Assembly (NCBI RefSeq): GCF_038008685.1 | Contig: NZ_JBBOZQ010000001.1 | Coordinates: forward strand, 124,001 to 188,000 | Direction of reading: 5' to 3' | From: Lysinibacillus sp. FSL W8-0992 | GTDB lineage: Bacteria > Bacillota > Bacilli > Bacillales_A > Planococcaceae | Length of the DNA stretch: 64,000 bases | Part shown: positions 7,873-16,337 of the stretch, piece by piece | Layout: every line of letters starts with the position of its first letter | How positions within the stretch are numbered: the first letter of the stretch is position 1 | The notes under the pieces: model-generated | Database searches by the model: none | What the model was told of the DNA's origin: nothing | What the model saw: the letters and a program-made list of their open reading frames with translations, nothing else | Program-made: the position numbers and the translations under genes

Positions 7873-8938
7873 CGTTAAGTCGCTCTAACTTAGATGCTTG
7901 CTCTTCTAAGATTAGTGTATCAATGATTTCGTCCAGTCTTCCTTCGACGATTTGATCAAGCTTTTGAATCGTTAAACCAATACGATGGTCTGTCACGCGG
8001 TTTTGTGGATAATTGTATGTGCGAATACGCTCTGAGCGATCGCCTGAGCCTACTGCTGATTTACGTGTTGCGTCGATTTCTTTTTGCGCTTCCTGTAAAT
8101 ACTTATCAGCTACACGCGCACGAAGAATTTTCATCGCCTTTTCACGGTTTTTAATTTGTGAACGTTCATCCTGCATCGATACAACAACACCTGTTGGTAA
8201 GTGGGTCATACGTACAGCAGACATCGTTGTATTTACCGATTGCCCACCTGCACCTGATGACGCAAAAGTATCTACACGGATATCTTTTTCATGGATTTCA
8301 ACATCTACCTCTTCTACTTCAGGTAAGCATGCAACTGTCGCTGTTGAAGTATGAATACGTCCTTGTGATTCTGTTGCTGGTACACGTTGTACGCGGTGCG
8401 CACCGTTTTCAAATTTGAATTTTGAATATGCGCCTTGCCCGTTAATCATAAAAATTACTTCTTTATAGCCGCCCATTGGGTTAGGCGTTGCTTCCATAAT
8501 GTCGATTTTCCAGCCTTGTGTCTCCGCATAACGAGAATACATACGGAATAAATCTCCTGCGAAAATATTCGCCTCATCACCGCCAGCTGCTCCACGAATC
8601 TCCATAATTACGTTTTTATTATCATTCGGGTCTTTTGGAATTAATAAAACACGTAGACGTTCTTCCAGCTCTTCTTGCTGTGCTTTTAACGAGTTGAATT
8701 CTTCCTTTACCATCTCGTGCATGTCAGGATCTTTTTCGTTATCTAACATTTCACGTGTATCCACTAGTTGCTCTTTCACGCTTTTATATTCACGATAAGC
8801 ATCAACTGTTTCCTGAATATCCGATTGTTCCTTTGAATATTCACGTAATTTTTTACTGTCGTTTACAATATCCGGATCACTTAAAAGCTCATTTAGCCTT
8901 TCATAACGATCTTCTACTGCTTGTAGTCTATCAAACAT
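7862..8938 (-). CDS. prfA: peptide chain release factor 1
   Basis: Recognises UAA and UAG stop codons and triggers peptide release. The 358 residues include the tripeptide anticodon PAT ([11 protein letters not shown], about residue 185) and the GGQ catalytic loop ([11 protein letters not shown], about residue 230). The frame opens with a GTG three codons upstream, but that GTG lies inside the GAGGTGAAG ribosome binding site, so the ATG at 8936-8938 ([12 protein letters not shown], the usual RF1 start) is chosen. It is followed by overlapping prmC. Confidence 0.97.
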   Translation of the reverse strand: MFDRLQAVEDRYERLNELLSDPDIVNDSKKLREYSKEQSDIQETVDAYREYKSVKEQLVDTREMLDNEKDPDMHEMVKEEFNSLKAQQEELEERLRVLLIPKDPNDNKNVIMEIRGAAGGDEANIFAGDLFRMYSRYAETQGWKIDIMEATPNPMGGYKEVIFMINGQGAYSKFKFENGAHRVQRVPATESQGRIHTSTATVACLPEVEEVDVEIHEKDIRVDTFASSGAGGQSVNTTMSAVRMTHLPTGVVVSMQDERSQIKNREKAMKILRARVADKYLQEAQKEIDATRKSAVGSGDRSERIRTYNYPQNRVTDHRIGLTIQKLDQIVEGRLDEIIDTLILEEQASKLERLNDDL

Positions 8939-9188
8939 GGGCTTCACCTCTATTTAGTTCATTTATCTATATCCAGTAGGAATCCGCCTCCATTAAAGAC
9001 AGCGAGACGTATTTTTTACTCTATTCACTAATCATTCCGCCTACAATAGAGTCTGACTAAGGATTTGTTTAGGCGTAATAGTCATGCATTATTTCCACTA
9101 CTTAGTATAAGGAAAATTCCGCATGTATGCTACATTTTCTTCGGAAGATTGCTTAATATCATCAAGCCATTTTCCGATTAAAGCTAAT

Positions 9189-9761
9189 TCAAAGTGGTGG
9201 ATGTGCGTGGCATTTGCGGCAAACAGGATAGTAAGAATCATTACCGCCAATTTTTATTTGATCGCCTGTATACACAGGTTTGCCATTTTCATCGACACGC
9301 AAATTCATTGTTGCTTTTTTATGACAGAACCAGCAAATCGTTTTCATTTCTTCAATTTTATCTGCATATGTAAGCATGTACTGACTACCTTCAAATAATT
9401 CATTTTGGAAATCATTCTTCAGGCCAAAGCCCATGACAGGGATGTCTAGTTGGTCGACAATATTAGCTAATTGTAGCACATGTGCCTTTTTTAAAAACTG
9501 CACTTCATCTACAAGAACACAGTAGGGTTTTACAACATTTTTTTTTACAAGTTCAAAAATATCCGTATCCTCATAAATTGGAATGGCTTCTTGTCGTAAT
9601 CCTACTCGACTTGAAACAAAACCTACCTCATCTCGTGTATCAAGCCCAGATGTAAACATCATGACAGGCTTTTCCTGTTCTTCATAGTTATGTGCAACTT
9701 TTAAAATTTCAATTGATTTGCCACTATTCATCGCGCCATGTTTATAGTATAGCTGTGCCAT
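9189..9761 (-). CDS. tdk: thymidine kinase
   Basis: ATP-dependent phosphorylation of thymidine for pyrimidine salvage. The 190 residues are of normal type II length. The P-loop GAMNSGKS is at residues 9-16, the Walker B/DEVQFL block near residue 88, and a structural zinc site uses CWFC and CRKC near the C-terminus. ATG follows GGGAGAAG. It lies between rpmE and prfA as in B. subtilis. Its leader contains a long-range inverted repeat. Confidence 0.97.
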   Translation of the reverse strand: MAQLYYKHGAMNSGKSIEILKVAHNYEEQEKPVMMFTSGLDTRDEVGFVSSRVGLRQEAIPIYEDTDIFELVKKNVVKPYCVLVDEVQFLKKAHVLQLANIVDQLDIPVMGFGLKNDFQNELFEGSQYMLTYADKIEEMKTICWFCHKKATMNLRVDENGKPVYTGDQIKIGGNDSYYPVCRKCHAHPPL

Positions 9762-10010
9762 TGTATCTTCTCCCTCTCTATTTGCAATTATGGATTTTGA
9801 AAGGAATTATTTTAGCAATTAGCTTAAACGCTTGCACCATAGTGTTAATCTTTATACCGAACCTATTGTCAGTATCGAATGGATTTGCGCTAGCGCTAGC
9901 TTAAGCACATTTCAAAATCCGGTCTTTGTTTTATATTGAACGTTACGTGCAACGTTGTGAAAGATACAAATGCGTCGAGACGCAATGAACGCATGCACTT
10001 TTTATATACT
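9762..10010. other. tdk upstream region with inverted repeats
   Basis: GGATTTTGAAA (9792-9802) is repeated in inverse as TTTCAAAATCC (9910-9920), and a perfect 12-base palindrome GCTAGCGCTAGC is at 9889-9900. These could fold the tdk leader. Only weak support was seen for coding in either direction. Confidence 0.4.
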
Positions 10011-10011
10011 G

Positions 10012-10047
10012 AAAAAAATACCTGCCAAGCACATGCTTGGCAGGTAT
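10012..10047 (-). terminator. strong intrinsic terminator of rpmE
   Basis: ATACCTGCCAAGC pairs with GCTTGGCAGGTAT around a 4-base loop, followed on the minus strand by seven T. Confidence 0.95.
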
Positions 10048-10057
10048 TAAACTAACA

Positions 10058-10261
10058 TTAGTTTTTAAGACCGTATTTTTTGTTGAAACGATCCACGCGA
10101 CCATCAGCAGACGCGAATTTTTGACGGCCAGTGTAGAATGGGTGACATTCGTTGCAGAACTCGACAACGATGTTTTCTTTAACTGAACCAGTTTTGAAAG
10201 TGTTACCACAAGAGCAAGTTACTGTTGCTTCTTTGTAGTCTGGATGAATTCCTTGTTTCAT
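10058..10261 (-). CDS. rpmE: 50S ribosomal protein L31, zinc-binding type
   Basis: A 67-residue ribosomal protein of the large subunit. It keeps the zinc ligands of the C+ form (CSC at residues 16-18 and CNEC at 36-39). In Bacillaceae this form is used under zinc sufficiency and replaced by the zinc-free YtiA paralogue under starvation; the paralogue is not in this window. ATG follows GAGAGGAG. In B. subtilis the next upstream gene is rho, whereas here the iron block lies between the two. Confidence 0.97.
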   Translation of the reverse strand: MKQGIHPDYKEATVTCSCGNTFKTGSVKENIVVEFCNECHPFYTGRQKFASADGRVDRFNKKYGLKN

Positions 10262-10369
10262 ATTCGTTTTCTCCTCTCGCCCTGAACCATCTGGAACAGA
10301 GTATTATCGAACTGTACCTTACATAGCCCGAATATGTCGGCTACATATGTACACGTTGCATACTTTTGA

Positions 10370-10399
10370 AGTATAGCATAGTTATTTTATTTTTTTCAA
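10370..10399 (-). promoter_or_regulatory. sigma-A promoter of rpmE
   Basis: TTGAAA (10394-10399), an 18-base spacer and TATACT (10370-10375), with a TGC extended -10 on the minus strand. The leader to the ATG is about 100 bases. Confidence 0.65.
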
Positions 10400-10431
10400 G
10401 CAATAAATATTGAAAAACTATATTACAATTT

Positions 10432-11481
10432 TTAACCACGAACTTCGCGATAATCGTTATCTACTAATCCTATTTGTTTATTGCGCTCTTTAAATCGAAT
10501 ATTATGTGATGATACATACGCCACTTTTGGTGCATCTGGCTCTAAAAATAATTTTGCACTATTTAACGCTAAAATGCCATCCGTAAACGCACCTGCAATT
10601 AATCTTACTTTACTAGGATGATCGATAAAATCACCTGCTCCGTAGATGCCTTCTATATTGGTTTCACGCTTCTCATTGACGATAGCTACTCCATCTTGAA
10701 TTTCTAATCCCCATTCCTCAAGAGCTCCATAATCACATTTTAAGCCATGATTAACAACAACCGCATCTACTTGCACTCGTTCCATTTCATCTGTTTCTTT
10801 ATTCATAATTGACACATACTGTATTACATCACCATCACTATGTAATTGCACCACTTCGTATGGTGTTTTAACATTGACAGAGGATTCTCGCATACGTAAG
10901 ACATTTTTTTCATGACCACCAAATTCATCACGACGATGGACAATTGTTACACTAGCAGCGATAGATTCTAGCTCATTCGCCCAATCCACTGCGGAATTGC
11001 CACCACCTGAAATAAGTATATGTTTGTTGCGGAAAATGTCTAATTCTTGCACAGTATAATGTAAATTCGTTACTTCGTAGCGGTCTGCTCCTTCTATTTC
11101 AAGCTTTTGCATTGAAAGTACACCATAACCAACTGCTAATATTATTGCTTTAGAATAATGCTTCTCTCCTGATGCTGACGTTAAAATAAATGTTCCATCA
11201 CTCTGTTTTTCTAATTTTTCTATCTTTTGATTTAAAACAATTGTTGGATCAAACGTTTTTGCCTGTTGGATAAGTTGCTGAATTAACTCCTCACCTAATA
11301 TAGGCTTTACCCCACCAACGTCCCAAATCATTTTTTCAGGATAAATAAGCATGCGTCCACCTAGTTGAGAGCTAAATTCTATAATTTTCGTTTTTAAATC
11401 GCGCATCCCGCTATAAAAAGCTGTATATAATCCTGCTGGTCCACCTCCAACAATCGTTACATCATACAATTCTTCTGGCAT
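10432..11481 (-). CDS. thioredoxin-reductase-like ferredoxin--NADP+ reductase
   Basis: FAD/NADPH oxidoreductase of 349 residues related to B. subtilis YumC. FAD binding: [16 protein letters not shown] near the N-terminus and GIYGAGDF near residue 290. NADPH binding: [14 protein letters not shown] about residue 160. The CxxC of thioredoxin reductase is absent, which places it with type 2 ferredoxin-NADP reductases. The ATG at 11479-11481 has GGGGAG upstream; the frame extends 19 codons further without a site. A Fur-like box precedes it and it is the last gene of the siderophore block, so reduction of imported ferric siderophore, perhaps through ferredoxin, is a reasonable inference. Confidence 0.85.
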   Translation of the reverse strand: MPEELYDVTIVGGGPAGLYTAFYSGMRDLKTKIIEFSSQLGGRMLIYPEKMIWDVGGVKPILGEELIQQLIQQAKTFDPTIVLNQKIEKLEKQSDGTFILTSASGEKHYSKAIILAVGYGVLSMQKLEIEGADRYEVTNLHYTVQELDIFRNKHILISGGGNSAVDWANELESIAASVTIVHRRDEFGGHEKNVLRMRESSVNVKTPYEVVQLHSDGDVIQYVSIMNKETDEMERVQVDAVVVNHGLKCDYGALEEWGLEIQDGVAIVNEKRETNIEGIYGAGDFIDHPSKVRLIAGAFTDGILALNSAKLFLEPDAPKVAYVSSHNIRFKERNKQIGLVDNDYREVRG

Positions 11482-11538
11482 GTCGTTCTCCCCTTTTCTA
11501 CTAATAAAGTTTGCATGTCCTATTCTTCCTAAGAACAA

Positions 11539-11553
11539 TGATATTCATTCTCA
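11539..11553 (-). promoter_or_regulatory. Fur-box-like site before the reductase gene
   Basis: TGAGAATGAATATCA on the minus strand resembles the 7-1-7 Fur operator TGATAATNATTATCA with two mismatches. It lies about 60 bases upstream of the reductase ATG, in the gap after the permease gene. Confidence 0.6.
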
Positions 11554-11576
11554 ATTAACAATATGAGCAATCTATT

Positions 11577-12611
11577 TTATTCCTTTAATCGCGCTAATAA
11601 ATATAAAAAATATGGTGCCCCAAAAACGGCTACAACAATTCCAGCTGGTATTTCTGAAGGCTCTAAAATAGAGCGACCTATCGTATCGGCCAATAACACT
11701 AAAAAGCCACCTAAAAGTGCCGCAGTAGGAAGCATAAATTGATGGTTTGCTCCCACAAGTTGCCGAGCAAGATGTGGTGCAATTAATCCTACAAATCCAA
11801 TACCGCCACTAACAGAAACACTAGCTCCAGCCAATCCAACTGATGCAGCTAATAACCAACGACGTTCTTTTTCAATAGAAGCACCTAATCCAATCGATGT
11901 TATTTCGCCCAGATTTAATATGTTTAAAACTCGAGATTTTGAATAGATAAATGGTAGTAAAATTAATAACCATGGTAATAAGGATAGGACAAACCTCCAA
12001 TTCGAGCCCCAAATACTACCCGCTAGCCATGTAGCCACAAATTGATAATTTTCAGGGGTAAGACGAAGTGTTAATACAATCATTGCTGAACTAATGCCAG
12101 CGGCCACCGCAATTCCCGTTAAAATTAGACGCATTGGTGTGATACCTTCATAGCGTTTATAAGACAGTGTATAAATTAACAATGCTGTTATCCCTGCACC
12201 CAAAAAGGCTAGTACTGGCAGTAAATATACGGGTGCTGATTTAGTCGTTGAGAAAAAGGAAATATACAGCATTACAGCTAGCCCAGCACCCGCATTAATG
12301 CCTAAAATACCTGGATCTGCTAATGCATTTTTTGAAATGCCCTGTAAAACAGCACCTGCCATAGCTAAACCCATTCCTACTAAAACACCAATTACAATTC
12401 TAGGAAGCCTAAATTGAAATAATATTAATTGCTGTTGCGCATCGCCCTGCCCAAAAAGAGTACTTATTACTTCCCATGGTGTCAGTTTAATTACGCCAGT
12501 ATTCATACTAATTACAAAGGTAATTACTATTAAAACAATCAGTGTAGCTATTATGAGGAAATTTTTTCTTCTAACCTTTTGCTGATTTTGTGTTAAAAAA
12601 TTGTTACTCAC
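11577..12611 (-). CDS. FecCD-family iron-siderophore permease
   Basis: A 344-residue inner-membrane permease of the BtuC/FecCD/FhuG family. It has about ten hydrophobic helices and the family blocks FRLPRIVIGVLVG, GAVLQGISKNALADP and GFVGLIAPHLAR. It should form a heterodimer with the preceding permease and be driven by the downstream-encoded ATPase of this block. Its ATG overlaps the stop codon of that permease by 4 bases (ATGA), indicating coupled translation. Which siderophore is carried cannot be read from the sequence; relatives transport hydroxamate or citrate-hydroxamate siderophores. Confidence 0.9.
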   Translation of the reverse strand: MSNNFLTQNQQKVRRKNFLIIATLIVLIVITFVISMNTGVIKLTPWEVISTLFGQGDAQQQLILFQFRLPRIVIGVLVGMGLAMAGAVLQGISKNALADPGILGINAGAGLAVMLYISFFSTTKSAPVYLLPVLAFLGAGITALLIYTLSYKRYEGITPMRLILTGIAVAAGISSAMIVLTLRLTPENYQFVATWLAGSIWGSNWRFVLSLLPWLLILLPFIYSKSRVLNILNLGEITSIGLGASIEKERRWLLAASVGLAGASVSVSGGIGFVGLIAPHLARQLVGANHQFMLPTAALLGGFLVLLADTIGRSILEPSEIPAGIVVAVFGAPYFLYLLARLKE

Positions 12612-13660
12612 AGTTCCTTTCCTCCTTTACGTGCTAAATAAAGAAAGAACGGAACCCCAATTAAAGCAATTAATGCACCAATCGGCGTTTCATATGGCGG
12701 ATTAATAGTACGCGCAACTAAATCAGCTAGTACTACGAGTAATGCTCCATATACTAATGAACAAGAGATAATCCATCGATAATCGTGTCCAACTATGTAT
12801 CTCGTAAAATGGGGAACAATTAATCCTACAAATCCAACAGCACCTACAACTGAAACTGCTGCTCCTGCTAAAATTAAAACAATTACCATCCCCCACACTC
12901 GCACGACAGCAGTTCGTTGACCAAGTCCTATCGCAATTTCTTCACCTAAGCTTAACAACGTAATAGAGCGGGATAGTATAAGCGCACCTATCATCGCAAT
13001 TAGTATCCATGGCGATAATATTTGAAGATGACTCCACATCGTCCCCGAAACACCCCCAGCATACCAAAATGCTAGGTCTTGTCCAATTCGGTAATAAAGT
13101 GCAATTCCTTCACCGAGCGCACCAAGTAAAGCACTAACAGCAGCGCCAGCAAGAACTAGACGCATCGGTGATAAGCCCCCTTTAGACAAGGAGCCCACAC
13201 CATAGACAATCGCAACACCGAGGCCTGCACCTACAAACGACCATAAAATTAAAAACATATAGGGCATGCCAGGAAAAAAGGCAAAGCAAACAGCGAGCAT
13301 AAATGCCGCTCCAGAATTCAATCCTAATAACCCTGAGTCTGCTAAAGGGTTGCGCGTCATACCTTGCATTATCGCACCAGCAACTGCAAAGCTTGCACCT
13401 ACTAACGCTGCTCCAAGTACTCGTGGTAAACGAATATCATGAATAATTTGATGTGTTGTTAATTCTGGTGAAAATTGTGTAATTGCCGTCCAAACAGTAC
13501 TTAATGAAATATCTGCTGCTCCTAAAGAAATGGCAAAGCCAATGGCAAATATTAATGCAATTACTCCTAAAATCAAAGCTACTATTCCGCGTATTGGGTG
13601 AGATTGTTTCTGTAGCTCATCTATATCGCTGAGCCCTTCTACTCCTGTCGACGCAGTCAT
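12608..13660 (-). CDS. FecCD-family iron-siderophore permease (partner)
   Basis: A 350-residue permease of the same family, with the blocks IRLPRVLGAALVG, GAIMQGMTRNPLADSG and GFVGLIVPHFTRY and about ten transmembrane helices. A hydrophilic N-terminal stretch of about 24 residues precedes the first helix. The ATG at 13658-13660 has a strong GAGGAGG site. It follows the ATPase gene by 33 bases. The two permeases are clearly paralogous but divergent, as usual for siderophore importers with two different transmembrane subunits. Confidence 0.9.
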   Translation of the reverse strand: MTASTGVEGLSDIDELQKQSHPIRGIVALILGVIALIFAIGFAISLGAADISLSTVWTAITQFSPELTTHQIIHDIRLPRVLGAALVGASFAVAGAIMQGMTRNPLADSGLLGLNSGAAFMLAVCFAFFPGMPYMFLILWSFVGAGLGVAIVYGVGSLSKGGLSPMRLVLAGAAVSALLGALGEGIALYYRIGQDLAFWYAGGVSGTMWSHLQILSPWILIAMIGALILSRSITLLSLGEEIAIGLGQRTAVVRVWGMVIVLILAGAAVSVVGAVGFVGLIVPHFTRYIVGHDYRWIISCSLVYGALLVVLADLVARTINPPYETPIGALIALIGVPFFLYLARKGGKEL

Positions 13661-13693
13661 TCTACTTCCTCCTCTTAACTTCCATTCCTCCGC

Positions 13694-14488
13694 TTAATCT
13701 TTCATGTTGTATAGCTGATAAGATAGACAAATTGGATTTTTACTATATGGACAGACAGCCATTTCTGCGTTGATATTGAATACTGTTTGTAAATTCTCCT
13801 TTGTCATTACTTCATGAGGGCTGCCACTTACGATTAATTTTCCGTCTCGCATAGCCATCATAAAATGAGAAAACCGAGACGCATGGTTTAAATCATGCAA
13901 AACCATAATAATCGTTCGTCCTTCTTCCCTATTGAGCTTTTCAAGCAATAATAAAATATCTAGCTGATGTGCTAAATCTAAATATGTTGTCGGTTCATCC
14001 AGTACTAAAATATCCGTACCTTGAGCCAATGCCATCGCAATCCATACTCTTTGACGTTGACCACCTGACAATGCCTCAATTGGACGATCGCAAAACTCTC
14101 TTAGTCCTGTCACATCAATTGCCCAATGAATATATTCATAGTCTTCCTTGCGCAATGTACCGAACCCTCCTTGATGAGGGAAACGGCCATATGATATTAA
14201 TTCAAAAACAGTTAATCCTCCTGGAGCACTTGCTGTTTGAGGTAAAATTGCCATCTTTTTTGCCACTTCTTTTGTCTTTAATTGATGAATGGCCTTACCA
14301 TCTAAATAAACAGCACCATCTTGTGTTCGTAATACACGCGCAACAGCCTTTAATAAAGTAGATTTTCCACAGCCATTTGGGCCAATAATTGTTGAGATTT
14401 GACCTTTAGGAATGGCAACACTTAAATCATCCACAATAAGCGTCGAGGAGTAACCAATCGCCACATGTTCGATCTCCAATACTGACAT
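13694..14488 (-). CDS. siderophore ABC transporter ATP-binding protein
   Basis: A 264-residue ATPase of the FecE/FhuC/YusV group. Walker A is GPNGCGKST, the signature is LSGGQRQR, Walker B is DILVLDEPTTYLD, and the switch histidine is in VLHDLNHA. The start MSVLEIEH (14486-14488) has AAAGGAAG upstream; the open frame extends another 22 codons into the previous gene. Its C-terminal PYSKNPICLSYQ resembles the tail of YusV-type ATPases, which serve several siderophore importers. Gene order ATPase-permease-permease on one strand supports one importer. Confidence 0.92.
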   Translation of the reverse strand: MSVLEIEHVAIGYSSTLIVDDLSVAIPKGQISTIIGPNGCGKSTLLKAVARVLRTQDGAVYLDGKAIHQLKTKEVAKKMAILPQTASAPGGLTVFELISYGRFPHQGGFGTLRKEDYEYIHWAIDVTGLREFCDRPIEALSGGQRQRVWIAMALAQGTDILVLDEPTTYLDLAHQLDILLLLEKLNREEGRTIIMVLHDLNHASRFSHFMMAMRDGKLIVSGSPHEVMTKENLQTVFNINAEMAVCPYSKNPICLSYQLYNMKD

Positions 14489-14507
14489 ACAAAACTTCCT
14501 TTCATTT

Positions 14508-16232
14508 TTATATTTGCAAACCAAATTGTGCTGTGTACAAACCGTAATAGGCATTTTTCATAGCCATTAATTGTTCATGTGTTCCTTCTTCTATAATTCC
14601 CTTTTTCGATACGACGACAATGCGGTCTGCATCCTTTATTGTCGCCAAGCGGTGTGCAATGACTAACGTTGTGCGTCCTTTGGAAAGTTCATGTAAAGCT
14701 TGCTGAATAGCCTGTTCTGTTTCTGTATCTAAAGCGGATGTTGCCTCATCCAAAATTAAAATTTTAGGATTTTTCAAGAAAATACGTGCTATAGATAATC
14801 GCTGTTTCTGTCCACCTGATAATTTCACGCCGCGTTCACCAATTAACGTATCCATACCATCTGGTAATGCTTGTATCATCTCTTCAAGCTGTGCTCGTTT
14901 TGCCGCATACCAAATATCTTCATCACTCGCCTGTAAATCTCCGTATGCAATGTTTTCTCGAATCGTACCATCAAATAAAAAAACATCCTGTTGCACAATG
15001 CCGATATGTGAGCGTAATGAATGAAGCTTAAAGTCTCGTATATCTATTCCATCAACTTTTATTGATCCTTCACTCACCTCATAAAAGCGTGGGAGTAAAC
15101 TACAAATGGTCGATTTCCCCGCTCCAGATGGACCAACAAGTGCTACTGTTTCTCCAGACTGAACTGTAAGATTAATATTATTTAATGTTCGTTCTGTATC
15201 GGTATAACCAAATGAAACTTGGTTAAATGTAATATTGCCATCAATAGACTCTATTAGCTTAGCTTTTGGGCGGTCTGCAATTTCTGGAGCTGTTTCTAAA
15301 AAATCAATATAGCGTTTAAAACCAGCCATGCCCTTTGGATAACTCTCAATAAACATATTTATTTTGTTAATTGGTCCAATTAAAATGCCAGATAAAAGAA
15401 TAAAAGCAATAAATTCACCATTCGTTAAATAGCCCTTTAAAACAAAGTATGCTCCGACAAATAGCGTAAATAATGATAAAACCTTTGTTAATATGCCATA
15501 AAGAGCTTCATTCCATGCCATCACCTTATAAGAAAACAATTTTGTTGCGCGGAATTTTTCATTATTCTTTTTGAAGCGGTTCTTTTCATGATCTTCATTT
15601 GTAAATGCTTGTACTACTCGAATACCACTGACGTTATTTTCTACACGGGCATTAAAGTCTGCAATATCGCTAAACATTTGATGAAATGCTTTCGACATAA
15701 GCTTGCCAAAAATAATAGTTAGCAAAAGAATAATTGGTACAAGAATAAAGATTAATAGCGTAAATGTAGGATCAATATAAAACATGACGCAAAAAGATCC
15801 GATTATCGTCATCATTGCAATAAACATATCTTCTGGACCATGATGTGCAAGCTCACCGATGTCCATTAGATCATTTGTTAATCGTGAGACAAGATGGCCT
15901 GTTTTATTGTTATCAAAGTAGCGGAAAGAGAGCTTTTGAATATGATTGAACGCTTCCCTTCTCATATCCGTTTCAATATTGATGCCAAGCATATGCCCCC
16001 AATACGAAACAATAAAATCTAAAATTGAATTAAAAACATACAACAACAGCAGCAAACCACTTGCCATCATTATCCACTTTAATTCACCATCTGGAAGAAT
16101 ATCATCAATTACTTTATTTAAAACTAATGGAAATGCCAGCTCAATTAGGGCAACTAAAATTGCACAGGAGAAATCTAATATAAATAATCCTTTATATGGC
16201 CTGTAATAAGTAAAGAAACGTTGTAGTAACAT
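14508..16232 (-). CDS. ABC exporter half-transporter (membrane domain fused to ATPase)
   Basis: A 574-residue protein with an N-terminal six-helix membrane domain (about residues 1-310, including the SFRYFDNNKTGHLVSRLTND block) and a C-terminal ATPase (Walker A GPSGAGKST near residue 370, signature LSGGQKQR, Walker B ILILDEATSALD, H-loop IAHRLATI). One gene only, so it probably works as a homodimer. It sits inside the iron block, 20 bases before the siderophore ATPase, so export of a siderophore or recycling of its empty form is possible. Drug or lipid export cannot be excluded. ATG follows TAGGAGG. Confidence 0.85.
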   Translation of the reverse strand: MLLQRFFTYYRPYKGLFILDFSCAILVALIELAFPLVLNKVIDDILPDGELKWIMMASGLLLLLYVFNSILDFIVSYWGHMLGINIETDMRREAFNHIQKLSFRYFDNNKTGHLVSRLTNDLMDIGELAHHGPEDMFIAMMTIIGSFCVMFYIDPTFTLLIFILVPIILLLTIIFGKLMSKAFHQMFSDIADFNARVENNVSGIRVVQAFTNEDHEKNRFKKNNEKFRATKLFSYKVMAWNEALYGILTKVLSLFTLFVGAYFVLKGYLTNGEFIAFILLSGILIGPINKINMFIESYPKGMAGFKRYIDFLETAPEIADRPKAKLIESIDGNITFNQVSFGYTDTERTLNNINLTVQSGETVALVGPSGAGKSTICSLLPRFYEVSEGSIKVDGIDIRDFKLHSLRSHIGIVQQDVFLFDGTIRENIAYGDLQASDEDIWYAAKRAQLEEMIQALPDGMDTLIGERGVKLSGGQKQRLSIARIFLKNPKILILDEATSALDTETEQAIQQALHELSKGRTTLVIAHRLATIKDADRIVVVSKKGIIEEGTHEQLMAMKNAYYGLYTAQFGLQI

Positions 16233-16269
16233 GGATGTACCTCCTAGTAAACATGCATTGTTGATGCTC

Positions 16270-16307
16270 TATTAAACGAAAGCTACCTAATTGCAAATCA
16301 GGTAGCT
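16270..16307 (-). terminator. hairpin between binding-protein gene and exporter gene
   Basis: AGCTACCT and AGGTAGCT form an 8-bp stem with an 11-base loop, followed on the minus strand by TTTCGTTT. It may terminate or reduce read-through from the binding-protein gene into the exporter gene. Confidence 0.6.
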
Positions 16308-16337
16308 CACCTCATGTGTTCTCCACATTTCTACTTT

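Noticed and set aside
9943-10209. Minus-strand open frame overlapping rpmE
   Set aside because: It is a shifted frame through rpmE and its terminator.
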